Shown: positions 1 through 8,158, counted from the stretch's first letter. The stretch is 23,276 nucleotides of DNA from Gammaproteobacteria bacterium (GCA_029880755.1 JAOUNW010000011.1:1-23276); one strand, 5' to 3'. Notes: a model not told the origin generated them from the sequence alone. Numbers and translations are program-made.

Positions 1-366
1 ATTAAATTACCCTTGAATTTCTTTACTAGAAACATGGGTGGCGGCATGTTTGGCGGATCACAGGCATTACTTGCGGACCCGATTCCGGCCATTGCATGTG
101 CGCGCATCTTCCCTGGCTATTCAGTGTGGACCCGCAACCTTTACCTGGATTTCCGAGATGCTGGCATGACAGACCTGGAGCTTCGATTTACCTTTGACTA
201 TGAACAGGAGAAAGCTATTCGCAAGGATCTGGCTGAGCGCGGTCGTAGCACTCCGACCTTCGAGCTGGGCTTCTTTAATACTGACGGCAAATTATGTACC
301 CTGGTAAGAAATACAGTTGCTATCCGTCCAAAAGGGTACCACCTACTGGACACTGCGTACCAATAA
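1..366 (+). CDS. DUF4442/PaaI-like hotdog-fold protein, 5'-truncated by window edge
   Basis: The frame is open to the left edge, with codons for I-K-L-P before the TTG at 13. That TTG is probably an internal Leu: the stretch LPLNFFTRNMGG followed by FGGS resembles the DUF4442 hotdog pattern of a PLRWYNRN-like strand and then GTHFGGS. The rest fits the fold, with an ALLADPIPAIAC helix, a VWTRNLYLDF strand and a final CTLVRNTVAIRP strand. These proteins are thioesterase-like and mostly uncharacterised, and no specific catalytic residue can be assigned. The stop is at 364-366. A 130-bp gap separates it from the CFA-synthase-like gene, so co-transcription is possible but not shown. The family assignment rests on remembered family patterns. 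Confidence 0.6.
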   Translation: MKLPLNFFTRNMGGGMFGGSQALLADPIPAIACARIFPGYSVWTRNLYLDFRDAGMTDLELRFTFDYEQEKAIRKDLAERGRSTPTFELGFFNTDGKLCTLVRNTVAIRPKGYHLLDTAYQ

Positions 367-496
367 GGATAAAGGGGTTTCTCGACACAAAGCGCGACTA
401 ACATCTTGAAGCATATTTATAATTTCGGATGCCTCGTTAGCGCATTGTTAATTAGCAGGAATCGTTTTACGATATAGCTCTGCATTCTGAGAATTC

Positions 497-1834
497 ATGA
501 GTAGTGAACGCTGGTATTCAGGGAGAAGCCGTGTCATGAAAAAGGATAATTTTGTTTCCTTCCAATCTTCTGCCAGTAGCGGCGGCAACATCGGCCTGAG
601 CACCAAAGCCAATAATGACAAACCACTACTGATTGAAAACTGGTTACTACACCAAGTGCTCGATTTTCTGGGCAATCCTGATATAGCAGTCACCCTCTGG
701 ACAGGCGAAACTATTGTGCCATCTCATACATCAATGGCAAATCGCTTATATATTCATGACCGAAATGCCCTGTATAAACTTGCCAGAAATCCCAGCATGA
801 ATTTTGGTGACTTGTATAGTGAAGGACGTATCACGATCGAAGGTGATCTCGTGCAGTTCCTGATTAATTTTAATGATGCTCTGGACAGGGTCGAGAATAG
901 CGCCGGATATTTTAAAAAAAGTATTCATCATATTCTAGCCAAACCCCCTCGGGATAACTCCTTCTCCAGTTCCCGCGTAAATATTCACCATCACTATGAC
1001 ATAGGAAATGATTTCTATAAGTTATGGCTTGATAAGGAGCACATGCAGTATACCTGCGCGTACTACCCGGTATCTGGTATGACATTAGCGCAGGCGCAAA
1101 CTGCCAAGCTCGAGCATATCTGCAGGAAGCTATATCTAAAGCCAGGTGACTCAGTTATTGAAGCCGGGTGCGGCTGGGGAGGACTAGCCAGATATATGGC
1201 AAAACACTACGGAGTCAATATAAAGTCATATAATATTTCACATGAACAAATCACCTATGCGCGCAAAACAGCAAAAGAGCAGGGACTGGAGAAACAGATA
1301 GAATATATTGAAGATGATTATCGGAATATTTATGGAAAATTTGACGTATTTGTTTCCATTGGAATGCTTGAACATGTCGGGCGGGATAACTATGAAAAAT
1401 TGGGAGAAGTCATCTACCGCTGCCTCAAAGAAAATGGTCGCGGCCTTATTCACTCTATTGGTCGTAACCGGCCCGCATACATGAACGCCTGGATTGAAAA
1501 ACATATATTTCCAGGAGCGTATCCACCGTCACTGAAAGAAATGATGGACATTTTTGAACCATTCAATTTTTCCGTACTCGATATCGAAAACCTCCGACTA
1601 CATTACGCTAAAACACTCCAGGATTGGCTAGATCGATATAATAGCCACGTAAATACTGTAGAGAACATGTTTGATAAAGATTTTGCACGGACCTGGCGTT
1701 TATACCTAGCCGGTTCTACAGCTGCCTTTGTAACAGGGAGTCTGCAGCTGTTTCAGGTTTTGTTCACACATCAGAATAATAATAATCTATTTATGTCTCG
1801 AGAACATATCTATAAAGGCGGCCTCCATGACTAA
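497..1834 (+). CDS. cfa: Cyclopropane-fatty-acyl-phospholipid synthase family methyltransferase
   Basis: This SAM-dependent methyltransferase class acts on the double bond of membrane phospholipid acyl chains. The SAM-binding loop EAGCGWGG is at residues 222-229. Equivalents of the E. coli CFA bicarbonate/active-site residues can be seen: Cys187 in YTCAYY, Glu292 in GMLEHVG, His319 and Ile321 in LIHSIG, and Tyr370 in LRLHYAKTL. The substrate-side signature HHYDIGNDFYKLWLD is at about 165-179. The protein is 445 aa, longer than E. coli Cfa (about 380), with an N-terminal helper domain at about 45-145. ATG 497 gives the longest frame. ATG 536 (MKKDNF) has a better Shine-Dalgarno (GGGAG, 10 nt upstream) and may be the true start. 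The 3' end overlaps the next gene by 8 nt, so the two are probably translationally coupled. The product could be a cyclopropane or a methyl/methylene-branched chain; sequence alone does not decide. Confidence 0.9.
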   Translation: MSSERWYSGRSRVMKKDNFVSFQSSASSGGNIGLSTKANNDKPLLIENWLLHQVLDFLGNPDIAVTLWTGETIVPSHTSMANRLYIHDRNALYKLARNPSMNFGDLYSEGRITIEGDLVQFLINFNDALDRVENSAGYFKKSIHHILAKPPRDNSFSSSRVNIHHHYDIGNDFYKLWLDKEHMQYTCAYYPVSGMTLAQAQTAKLEHICRKLYLKPGDSVIEAGCGWGGLARYMAKHYGVNIKSYNISHEQITYARKTAKEQGLEKQIEYIEDDYRNIYGKFDVFVSIGMLEHVGRDNYEKLGEVIYRCLKENGRGLIHSIGRNRPAYMNAWIEKHIFPGAYPPSLKEMMDIFEPFNFSVLDIENLRLHYAKTLQDWLDRYNSHVNTVENMFDKDFARTWRLYLAGSTAAFVTGSLQLFQVLFTHQNNNNLFMSREHIYKGGLHD

Positions 1835-2966
1835 CTTCGACGCTATTATTGTTGGCGGAGGTCCTGCAGGTTCGACGGCTGCCTGGCACTTAACACTGGC
1901 AGGATTACATGTAGCCGTAATAGACAAGCAATCCTTTCCCAGAGATAAGGTCTGCGCCGGATGGATAACCCCGAATGTACTAACAACTCTGGAGATAGAT
2001 CCAGAGGAATATGCCAGTGGCCGGACAATTCAGGCTATCACTGGATTTCGCACGGGACAAATTATGGGGCGTCACACCGACACAATCTACGATAATCCCG
2101 TCAGCTACGGGATACGCCGCCGGGAATTTGATCATTACCTCCTACAGCGATCGGAGGCTACAAAAATAACGGGGCAACCGGTAAAAACAATACGCAGGAT
2201 AGGACGTAGCTTTATTATAAATGAAAGCTTTCAGACTCCATTGCTCATTGGGGCTGGAGGCCATTTCTGTCCTGTCGCACGTTATCTGGGTGCGAAAATT
2301 GGAAGCGGTGAGCGAGTGGTGGCAGCTAAAGAAATCGAGTTTGAGATGTCTCCTCATCAGCAGCAATTATGTGCGGTAGTGCCAGAGCGACCAGAGTTAT
2401 ATTTTTGCGAGGATCTAAAGGGCTATGCCTGGGTTTTTCGGAAAGATGGTTTTCTGAACATTGGGCTAGGCAGGGAGGACAACCATAAACTCTCAGAGCA
2501 TATTGATCAGTTTATCCAGTTCCTGACTGACACCGAACGCGTCCCATTTGAACTCCCTTCCTCTCTTCATGGACATGCCTATTTGTTATATGGTCACGGA
2601 ACCCGTAATGCTATCGGCGACGGAGTAATACTGATTGGCGACTCCTTGGGACTTGCCTATCCTGAAAGCGGGGAAGGGATTTTGCCCGCAATCGAGTCTG
2701 CCAGTCTGGCAGCAAATGTTATTCTGGCCGCAAATAACGATTACCGGAAAGATAAATTGCTATGTTACCCGGAGAAACTGGAGGCACGTTTTGGCAAGGC
2801 GTCCAGCGCTTCTGCCTGGAAAAAATGGTTAATCCCGGCGGCAGGCAGAAAATACATTAGCGAGAAACTGGTAACTAACCCCTGGTTTGCTCATCACATG
2901 GTTATGGATCGCTGGTTTCTACACTCAAATCGACCAGCGCTTCACGCTCAGAACCGGCATCAGTAA
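1827..2966 (+). CDS. Geranylgeranyl reductase family FAD-dependent oxidoreductase
   Basis: The Rossmann FAD loop GGGPAG is at residues 10-15, with the acidic end of strand 2 in AVIDK (Asp33) and a CAGW motif at 43-46. Further family signatures are YGIRRREFD (94-102), a GAGG loop at 142-145, YAWVF (200-204) followed by NIGLG, and the second FAD-contact block GDSLGLAYPESGEG (271-284). The family includes geranylgeranyl reductases and archaeal lipid saturases that reduce isolated C=C bonds, as well as FixC-like and halogenase-like proteins. The start ATG overlaps the end of the CFA-type gene (ATGACTAA), preceded by an AGGCGG-like ribosome site. This coupling suggests the flavoprotein acts on the product or substrate of the methyltransferase, for example reducing a methylene or alkene in a lipid; that is inference. 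It converges on the S24-like gene with a 7-nt tail overlap. Confidence 0.85.
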   Translation: MTNFDAIIVGGGPAGSTAAWHLTLAGLHVAVIDKQSFPRDKVCAGWITPNVLTTLEIDPEEYASGRTIQAITGFRTGQIMGRHTDTIYDNPVSYGIRRREFDHYLLQRSEATKITGQPVKTIRRIGRSFIINESFQTPLLIGAGGHFCPVARYLGAKIGSGERVVAAKEIEFEMSPHQQQLCAVVPERPELYFCEDLKGYAWVFRKDGFLNIGLGREDNHKLSEHIDQFIQFLTDTERVPFELPSSLHGHAYLLYGHGTRNAIGDGVILIGDSLGLAYPESGEGILPAIESASLAANVILAANNDYRKDKLLCYPEKLEARFGKASSASAWKKWLIPAAGRKYISEKLVTNPWFAHHMVMDRWFLHSNRPALHAQNRHQ

Positions 2967-3280
2967 TAGTGTTTTGTTTCCTTGCGCCTGCGCCCGGAAC
3001 GTTGCACCACCACCCCTCGGATCGCATATTCGCCCTTTATCTCAGTGCGAGGATAAGCCTGGTTTAATGCATGTAGATATTTTTTTCCATCTTCAATAAT
3101 AAACTGCCGAAAGGTAGTGTCGCCGTCATAATCAACCACAACAAAGGCGCCGCTAATAGCCGGCATGCCCGGATCAACAATGATGATATGTCCATCATTA
3201 AATTCCGGCGACATACTATCGCCCATCACTCTTAACGCATAGGGTTCCGCAGCGGAACACCCACTACCTGCTTGATTCAT
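2960..3280 (-). CDS. Short S24/LexA-fold protein, probably peptidase-dead
   Basis: This 106-aa protein is essentially one S24 (LexA/UmuD/signal-peptidase-like) domain with no helix-turn-helix. The nucleophile motif is present as ALRVMGDSMSPEF, with Ser22. The second catalytic block, usually TVKR with the general-base Lys, reads TTFRQF here, so Arg58 sits where Lys is expected. The protein ends in a basic tail, VVVQRSGRRRKETKHYY. S24 domains self-cleave in the SOS response; with Lys replaced, this one may instead be a binding or dimerisation module. The start ATG has GAGAG about 7 nt upstream. The next gene upstream ends only 28 bp away, so the two form a likely operon. The stop overlaps the convergent flavoprotein gene by 7 nt. 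Confidence 0.75.
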   Translation of the reverse strand: MNQAGSGCSAAEPYALRVMGDSMSPEFNDGHIIIVDPGMPAISGAFVVVDYDGDTTFRQFIIEDGKKYLHALNQAYPRTEIKGEYAIRGVVVQRSGRRRKETKHYY

Positions 3281-3308
3281 TAGTTACTCTCAGTTTTTAA
3301 AATCATCT

Positions 3309-4199
3309 TTAACCTGGAATATTTGATCCCGAGGATCGCATTATTATTGCCTGAACAAAGGCTGCCTCCAACAACTCCTTATTTATTCGTTCAGGCAATA
3401 AATCCCGCACCGTATACAACATCTCTGCCTGACGACACGCATGTCGTTCTAACCGATCTCTGGTTCCGACGCTAACGTTGGTATGGGTAAGCAAATTAGC
3501 CGCCTGCCAATTGTGATAGTCTCTAACCAACCTGGCTTCCTGATCAGTTTCCCATCCGTCCTCTGTTAACAGCAACTCCGGGAACAGCCCCTTATCCAGA
3601 TAACGCCCTTCCAGTATTTTGTCAATTCGGCAACCATTATAACCATGTCCTGAGCCATCGCTACTTCGTTGAAACCACTGTGCCCTGGCTAAGGCCCCGG
3701 CCCGTGCTCGAACGCATCGATGCAATACTTCGCTATGCGGGTACGGCAGATTCGCTCCACCTTCGTTAGCGAGCACCCCAGACAGGCTTGGCGCATGAAA
3801 TGTATTTTCATTGGAATAAGTGGCAATCCAGTTAACATTCTCAAGGCGCGGCGGGGGACTGCCTGCCAAACGACTGCTTACCAACGCCAAAGGCAAGGAC
3901 TGCTTATCCAGTAACCACAATTCCAGTGAATCTGCCATAGGAAACGGCAACTCCGGCATGGACTCCATTGCCTGAATGTAAGGTTCTGTTTGGGCGGTTG
4001 AAATAAAACTACTAGCGTTATCGCGATACCATACTCCGTGCATGGCGTAACGGGCACCGGTCTGGTTTAGCTGCACCCGCCAACAATGGCCATCTGTACT
4101 CAACGCCCGGAATCCGGAGATATCTACAACCTGCACCAAACCCCCGTAGGGAGATAGTTGGCGCATACTGTAATAACTAGGTCTCGATAATAGTGACAA
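3309..4199 (-). CDS. Conserved-looking hypothetical protein, partner of the S24-like gene
   Basis: I do not recognise this 296-aa protein. It has no signal peptide or obvious membrane segment. Visible features are an N-terminal PYGGLVQVVDISGFRAL segment with a following strand ending in CWRVQL, which looks like a small beta domain, a Trp/Tyr-rich middle (residues about 45-200) and an Arg-rich helical C-terminus containing RDRLERHACRQAEMLYTV. The chosen start is TTG at 4199 because GAGAGG lies 7 nt upstream. The internal ATG (codon 12, position 4166) has no ribosome site. It is transcribed ahead of the S24-like gene with 28 bp between them, so the two products may work together. No function is proposed. 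Confidence 0.65.
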   Translation of the reverse strand: MSLLSRPSYYSMRQLSPYGGLVQVVDISGFRALSTDGHCWRVQLNQTGARYAMHGVWYRDNASSFISTAQTEPYIQAMESMPELPFPMADSLELWLLDKQSLPLALVSSRLAGSPPPRLENVNWIATYSNENTFHAPSLSGVLANEGGANLPYPHSEVLHRCVRARAGALARAQWFQRSSDGSGHGYNGCRIDKILEGRYLDKGLFPELLLTEDGWETDQEARLVRDYHNWQAANLLTHTNVSVGTRDRLERHACRQAEMLYTVRDLLPERINKELLEAAFVQAIIMRSSGSNIPG

Positions 4200-4270
4200 C
4201 GATTCGCCTCTCGCCTGACAGATAATCCAGGCCTCTCTGGATAGTATAGGTGGAGATCAGCGGTTGACGA

Positions 4271-4301
4271 CGGTGGATCCCCTTAATTTCGAGGTCCACC
4301 G
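4271..4301. repeat. Inverted repeat between lpxC and the hypothetical gene
   Basis: CGGTGGA (4271-4277) and TCCACCG (4295-4301) form a perfect 7-bp stem around a 17-nt spacer, 15 bp beyond the lpxC stop. Neither strand carries a T-run after the stem, so it does not qualify as a standard intrinsic terminator. It could still be a processing or stability hairpin at the lpxC mRNA end, or an operator upstream of the TTG-start gene at 4199. Confidence 0.35.
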
Positions 4302-4316
4302 CACACTAAGGAAGGG

Positions 4317-5243
4317 TTAAACCAACACAGCATCCACAGGCTGGATGTAGGGGATGGGCGCCGGTGTTTCATCGTCAAAAGTCACCAACTCCCAGGAGCT
4401 GTCCCGCTCCATCAGCTTGCGTAACAGCTTATTGTTCAAGGCATGTCCAGACTTATAACCGGTGAAAGAACCGATAAGACTGTGGCCCATAAGATATAAA
4501 TCGCCGATAGCATCCAGAATCTTGTGCTTGACGAATTCATCATCATAGCGCAATCCATCTTCGTTCAGGACTCTGAAATCATCCAAGACTACAGCGTTAT
4601 CAAGGCTACCGCCCAGCGCCAGATTACGCTCATGCAATAACTCGATATCTTTCATAAACCCAAAAGTACGTGCACGGCTAACCTGCTTAACAAAAGAGGT
4701 AGATGAAAAATCCAGCTCCGAGCAAGTCATTTTGTCCTTAAAGGCAGGATGCTTAAAATCAATAGTGAACGAAACCTTGAAGCCATCATACGGATCAAAA
4801 CGCACCCATTTGTCACCATCTTTGACGGTCACTCGCTCTTTAATTCGTATAAACTTTTTAGGAGCTTCCTGTTCATGAATGCCCGCTGACTGAATCAGAA
4901 AGACAAAGGGCGCAGCGCTACCATCCATAATTGGCACTTCTGATGCACTGACATCCACATAGGCATTATCAATACCCAGTCCCGCCATTGCCGCCAACAG
5001 ATGCTCAACTGTCGACACCCTGATCCCGTTTTGAATCAGCGTGGTTGAAAGACTGGTATCGCCCACGCAAGAGGGACAGGCCTTCAGCTCTACTGGCACA
5101 TCCAAGTCTACTCGTCGAAACACGATACCCGTATCCACTGCCGCCGGTCTCAGCGTTAAGTATACTTTTTGCCCTGTATGAAGACCCACTCCCGTTGCAG
5201 TAATGACGTTCTTTAGAGTACGCTGTTTGTAATTGGAGAACAC
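4317..5243 (-). CDS. lpxC: UDP-3-O-acyl-N-acetylglucosamine deacetylase LpxC
   Basis: LpxC performs the committed Zn-dependent deacetylation of lipid A synthesis in the cytoplasm. At 308 aa it has the normal length. Active-site residues are in place: Glu80-His81 in VEHLLAAMAGLGIDN, His240 and Asp244 in HKILDAIGD (with His81 these are the zinc ligands), and His267 in SGHALNN. The conserved SRARTFGF block is at 189-196. The start is GTG with a GGGGGG-type ribosome site 8 nt upstream, and the N-terminus KQRTLKNVITATGVGLH matches the family. The C-terminus ends in the nonpolar AVLV, resembling the short hydrophobic tail that FtsH uses to degrade E. coli LpxC, so proteolytic control is plausible. 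The gene is not next to ftsZ, its usual neighbour, and has a 227-bp upstream region of its own. Confidence 0.97.
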   Translation of the reverse strand: MFSNYKQRTLKNVITATGVGLHTGQKVYLTLRPAAVDTGIVFRRVDLDVPVELKACPSCVGDTSLSTTLIQNGIRVSTVEHLLAAMAGLGIDNAYVDVSASEVPIMDGSAAPFVFLIQSAGIHEQEAPKKFIRIKERVTVKDGDKWVRFDPYDGFKVSFTIDFKHPAFKDKMTCSELDFSSTSFVKQVSRARTFGFMKDIELLHERNLALGGSLDNAVVLDDFRVLNEDGLRYDDEFVKHKILDAIGDLYLMGHSLIGSFTGYKSGHALNNKLLRKLMERDSSWELVTFDDETPAPIPYIQPVDAVLV

Positions 5244-5349
5244 GTTAGCAGCCCCCCAGTGATATAAAAGGGAAAATCATAGACTTCTCAATAGGTTAGA
5301 TTTGTTGTAAAAATGCCGAAAGTGAGTCAATCTTACCACAAATGTTGTA

Positions 5350-5365
5350 TATAAGTATACTTATA
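5350..5365. promoter_or_regulatory. Perfect 16-bp AT-rich palindrome upstream of lpxC
   Basis: TATAAGTATACTTATA is its own reverse complement and lies 107 bp upstream of the lpxC GTG. Read toward lpxC it contains TATACT, a good -10 match, with a TTGCTA -35-like element 15 bp away (+ strand 5375-5380); that spacing is short. It may be an operator overlapping the promoter, or simply an AT-rich promoter core. No other gene lies in 5244-5470. The only open frame there runs into xerC antisense and is not credible. Confidence 0.4.
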
Positions 5366-5470
5366 GCACAAAAATAGCAATAAACCAGTTGATGACAACA
5401 TTATCTGACTAACTGGATGGGATTAGTGACAACCGGAACAGTCGCTAGTTCCAAAAAGAATTATCTAAAA

Positions 5471-6391
5471 TTATACCCTTCTATTTTTCTTTTTCCGAGC
5501 GCGGGGATGGGACTTATCATAAATTGCAGCCAAATGCTGGAAATCCAGGTGAGTATAGATTTGTGTCGTAGAAATATCAGTGTGACCCAGAAGCTCCTGG
5601 ACCGCCCTCAAATTGCCGCTGGACTCTAACAGGTGACTGGCAAACGAGTGACGCAACATATGAGGATGAAGCGGCTGTTCCAACCCCTTTCGTTCGGCCC
5701 ATTTAGCAACTCGTTGCTGAACTGTCCTAGGGTGGATTCTGGTTCCTCTTAGACTAACAAAAAGGGCCTGTTCTTCAGGTAACGCAATATCGGGGCGTTT
5801 TAACAACCAGCTGCTTAACGCTCTCTCAGCCGCCGCCCCCACAGGCACCACACGGGTTTTTGCGCCCTTTCCGGTCACCCGCACCAACCCCTGCTCCAAA
5901 TCCATATCATAGATGTCTAATCCTATTAACTCCGCCAGACGCAGTCCTGAAGAATACACAAGCTCCAGCATGGCCTGGTCACGCTGCTGTAGGCCGTCCG
6001 GCTTCAGGTCAGACTCAAGCAAAGACGTCATTTGATCAACCGTTAACGCCTTGGGCAGCCGTTTGGCTGATTTCGGCGCAGACATCTTATCTCCAGGATT
6101 TATCGATGCCAGGCCTTCCCGTATAAGGTAGCGGAAAAATGAGCGCACCGCGGAGAGACTACGTTGTATGCTGCGTCCGGACAAACCCTGACGATGGAGA
6201 ACTGTTACAAAAGACCGAATTGCTTTGGCATCCAACTGTCGCCAGGCAACAATTCCTTGGGCCTGGCAGTGTAGCGCCAGTCTTTCGAGGTCAAGACGAT
6301 AGTTTTTTGTTGTGTGGAAAGAAACCCGACGCTCCAGCTCAAGATAGCTGATAAAGGTATCCAGTTGCGCCTTAAGTTGCGGGGAGGTCAT
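5471..6391 (-). CDS. xerC: Site-specific tyrosine recombinase XerC
   Basis: XerC acts with XerD at dif to resolve chromosome dimers. The protein is 306 aa, with an N-terminal SAM-like core-binding domain (about 1-95) and a catalytic domain. Catalytic residues in order are Arg151 (SSGLRLAEL), Lys175 (GKGAKTR), His244 and Arg247 (HPHMLRHSF), His270 (LLGHTDISTTQ) and the nucleophile Tyr279 (IYTHLD). It is the last gene of the dapF-DUF484-xerC run, 12 bp after DUF484. This gene order is also found around xerC in Enterobacteria and Pseudomonas, which argues for the housekeeping recombinase and not an integrase of a mobile element. Confidence 0.96.
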   Translation of the reverse strand: MTSPQLKAQLDTFISYLELERRVSFHTTKNYRLDLERLALHCQAQGIVAWRQLDAKAIRSFVTVLHRQGLSGRSIQRSLSAVRSFFRYLIREGLASINPGDKMSAPKSAKRLPKALTVDQMTSLLESDLKPDGLQQRDQAMLELVYSSGLRLAELIGLDIYDMDLEQGLVRVTGKGAKTRVVPVGAAAERALSSWLLKRPDIALPEEQALFVSLRGTRIHPRTVQQRVAKWAERKGLEQPLHPHMLRHSFASHLLESSGNLRAVQELLGHTDISTTQIYTHLDFQHLAAIYDKSHPRARKKKNRRV

Positions 6392-6403
6392 TACCCGCGG
6401 TAC

Positions 6404-7102
6404 CTAATGCCCCAAATAACGCTGTATGCCCGCCGACAAGAGATCACCTAGCTTGGTTAGATAGGCTGTCCCCATTTGAGGTTTAAAGCGTTCCTCATCG
6501 AAGCTTCCCAGCGCCAACACTCCCAGTGAGCCCTTTGGCCCCAAAGGAACCAGGGCACAGGATTTTATCAGTTCCGCCTGATCGCCGAACATATATGTCA
6601 GCACCTCTGAAGACTGGCGGACACCGCAAACAGGTTTTTGCCGCCCTTGGGTCTGAGGAAATACCTGCCGTAGACAGGCACCCAACTCTCCCTCTTCAAT
6701 TTGCGGATCCTCGCCAGCATCAATCAAGCGAATTGCCACGCCATCTAACTCGAAGTCTTTCGTAAGGGTTTCGCGAGCAACATCCAGCGCCTCGTCCAAC
6801 GATCGAATTGTCAGAATGGCCAGGCTGAAGCGATGTAAGCGGTCACTTACCTTATCGTTCTCCCGGGCAAATCTTACCAGTTCCTGAAGCTGCTCCATAA
6901 CTCCCTGGTTCTTTTCTCTAAGCACCAACACTTGCCTTTCAATCAGAGAGATCGCCTCACCGGTTTCTGGATGTGGAATTTCGAGACTGGCTAATAGTCC
7001 TGGATTATTATGGAAATATTGCGGGTTATCTTCCAAATAGCGAAACACAGCCTCTTCCCAAGAAATGCTGTCCTGTTCTTGCTCTGGCTGTTTCCGGCTC
7101 AT
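6404..7102 (-). CDS. DUF484 family protein
   Basis: This 232-aa protein belongs to the DUF484 family found between dapF and xerC in many gammaproteobacteria. The N-terminal segment EEAVFRYLEDNPQYFHNNP with SLEIPHPETGEAISLIERQ and a coiled-coil stretch VLREKNQGVMEQLQELVRFA (about 63-83) is diagnostic. The C-terminal part (about 95-230) looks like a GAF-type sensory fold, with CALVPLGPKGSLGVLALGS near the end. No ligand is known to me and no catalytic residues are evident. It overlaps dapF by 4 nt (ATGA), implying translational coupling. Its role beside a recombinase is unknown. Confidence 0.9.
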   Translation of the reverse strand: MSRKQPEQEQDSISWEEAVFRYLEDNPQYFHNNPGLLASLEIPHPETGEAISLIERQVLVLREKNQGVMEQLQELVRFARENDKVSDRLHRFSLAILTIRSLDEALDVARETLTKDFELDGVAIRLIDAGEDPQIEEGELGACLRQVFPQTQGRQKPVCGVRQSSEVLTYMFGDQAELIKSCALVPLGPKGSLGVLALGSFDEERFKPQMGTAYLTKLGDLLSAGIQRYLGH

Positions 7103-7941
7103 AAATAATCGAGGTTTATTGTACCTTCAAACACTGTTGCCGCAGGACCCGTCAACCAAACCGGCTTACCCGGGCCTTCCCATTGAATCTGTAAAACCCC
7201 CCCAGGGAGTGCTACCGATACCTTAGCATTTAATAGCCCCTGTTGTCGTCCCGCAACAACAGCGGCGCAGGCGCCGGTACCACAGGCAAGAGTCTCTCCG
7301 ACCCCGCGCTCATATACCCTCAGCCGGATATGGTCTCGATCAACAATCTGCATATAACCGGCGTTGACACGATTAGGGAAGCTCGCGTGCCGCTCTATTT
7401 TCGGGCCCTGCGTAGCCACTGGGGCGAGATCAATATCGGTAACTATTTGTACAGCATGTGGATTACCCATAGACAAGACACTGACCGAAACCGGCCTGCC
7501 TTCGATATCCAGGGGATAAGTCACAGCCACGGAATCATCTGTTTTGAAAGGTACAGCGCCCGGTTCAAATACGGGCGCACCCATATTAACGGTTACCTGA
7601 TCATCCGGCTGAATTTTGAGATGAATCACCCCTGCTAACGTCTCTACAACTATCTCATCCTTATCGGTTAATCCTTTATCCCTGACGAATCGGGCAAAAC
7701 AGCGTGCGCCATTACCGCATTGCTCAACCTCTCCCCCATCCGCGTTAAAAATACGGTAACGAAAGTCCGCTTCCTTGCCAACAGGGGAATCCACCAATAA
7801 CACCTGGTCACAACCAATACCAAAACGCCGGTCAGCCAAGTGCTGTATTTGCTCCCGGCTCAGGTCAATTCTCTGGCTAATGGCATCAAAAACAACGAAG
7901 TCATTCCCCAGGCCGTGCATTTTGCTGAACTTTATCAACAT
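7099..7941 (-). CDS. dapF: Diaminopimelate epimerase
   Basis: DapF interconverts LL- and meso-diaminopimelate for lysine and peptidoglycan synthesis, using two cysteines. Both are present: Cys75 in GGEVEQCGNGARC and Cys220 in GVGETLACGTGAC. The N-terminus MLIKFSKMHGLGNDFVVFD fixes the start at ATG 7941, although the ribosome site is weak, with GGAG almost touching the start. Length 280 aa is normal. It heads the dapF-DUF484-xerC run. Its upstream region (7942-8158) is shared with the divergent small membrane-protein gene and contains a GC-rich inverted repeat at 7991-8009. Confidence 0.97.
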   Translation of the reverse strand: MLIKFSKMHGLGNDFVVFDAISQRIDLSREQIQHLADRRFGIGCDQVLLVDSPVGKEADFRYRIFNADGGEVEQCGNGARCFARFVRDKGLTDKDEIVVETLAGVIHLKIQPDDQVTVNMGAPVFEPGAVPFKTDDSVAVTYPLDIEGRPVSVSVLSMGNPHAVQIVTDIDLAPVATQGPKIERHASFPNRVNAGYMQIVDRDHIRLRVYERGVGETLACGTGACAAVVAGRQQGLLNAKVSVALPGGVLQIQWEGPGKPVWLTGPAATVFEGTINLDYL

Positions 7942-7990
7942 GCTCCAACGTTACACCAGCTAACGCCTTAAGGGAAACCAAGGGCGATCT

Positions 7991-8009
7991 GCAGGCGACA
8001 GGCGCCTGC
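7991..8009. repeat. GC-rich inverted repeat between dapF and the PGPGW-like gene
   Basis: GCAGGCG (7991-7997) and CGCCTGC (8003-8009) form a perfect 7-bp stem with loop ACAGG. It lies about 50 bp upstream of the dapF start, in the dapF 5' region. No T-run follows on either strand, so it is not a terminator. It could be an operator or an mRNA-leader hairpin. Confidence 0.35.
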
Positions 8010-8158
8010 AAAATGTGTTTCAAATTATGAATTAACTGAGTGTACACTTATCTTGGATGAACTTGAATTAGTCACGAACCCTGTTGGCCCTTACAGAATA
8101 GATCTAGATGCCTCTCGAATAGCTGAATCACGACCCCATATAACCTGTCTGGAGATAT

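Noticed and set aside
13..15. TTG at 13 as the start of the first gene
   Set aside because: The residues around it match an internal strand of the hotdog family (LPLNFFTRN), and the frame is open to the window edge.
5417..5629. 70-aa + strand frame over the end of xerC
   Set aside because: It is antisense to the catalytic end of xerC and shows no family features.
5471..6391. xerC as an integrase of a mobile element
   Set aside because: The dapF-DUF484-xerC order is the housekeeping context; no att repeats or cargo are seen.
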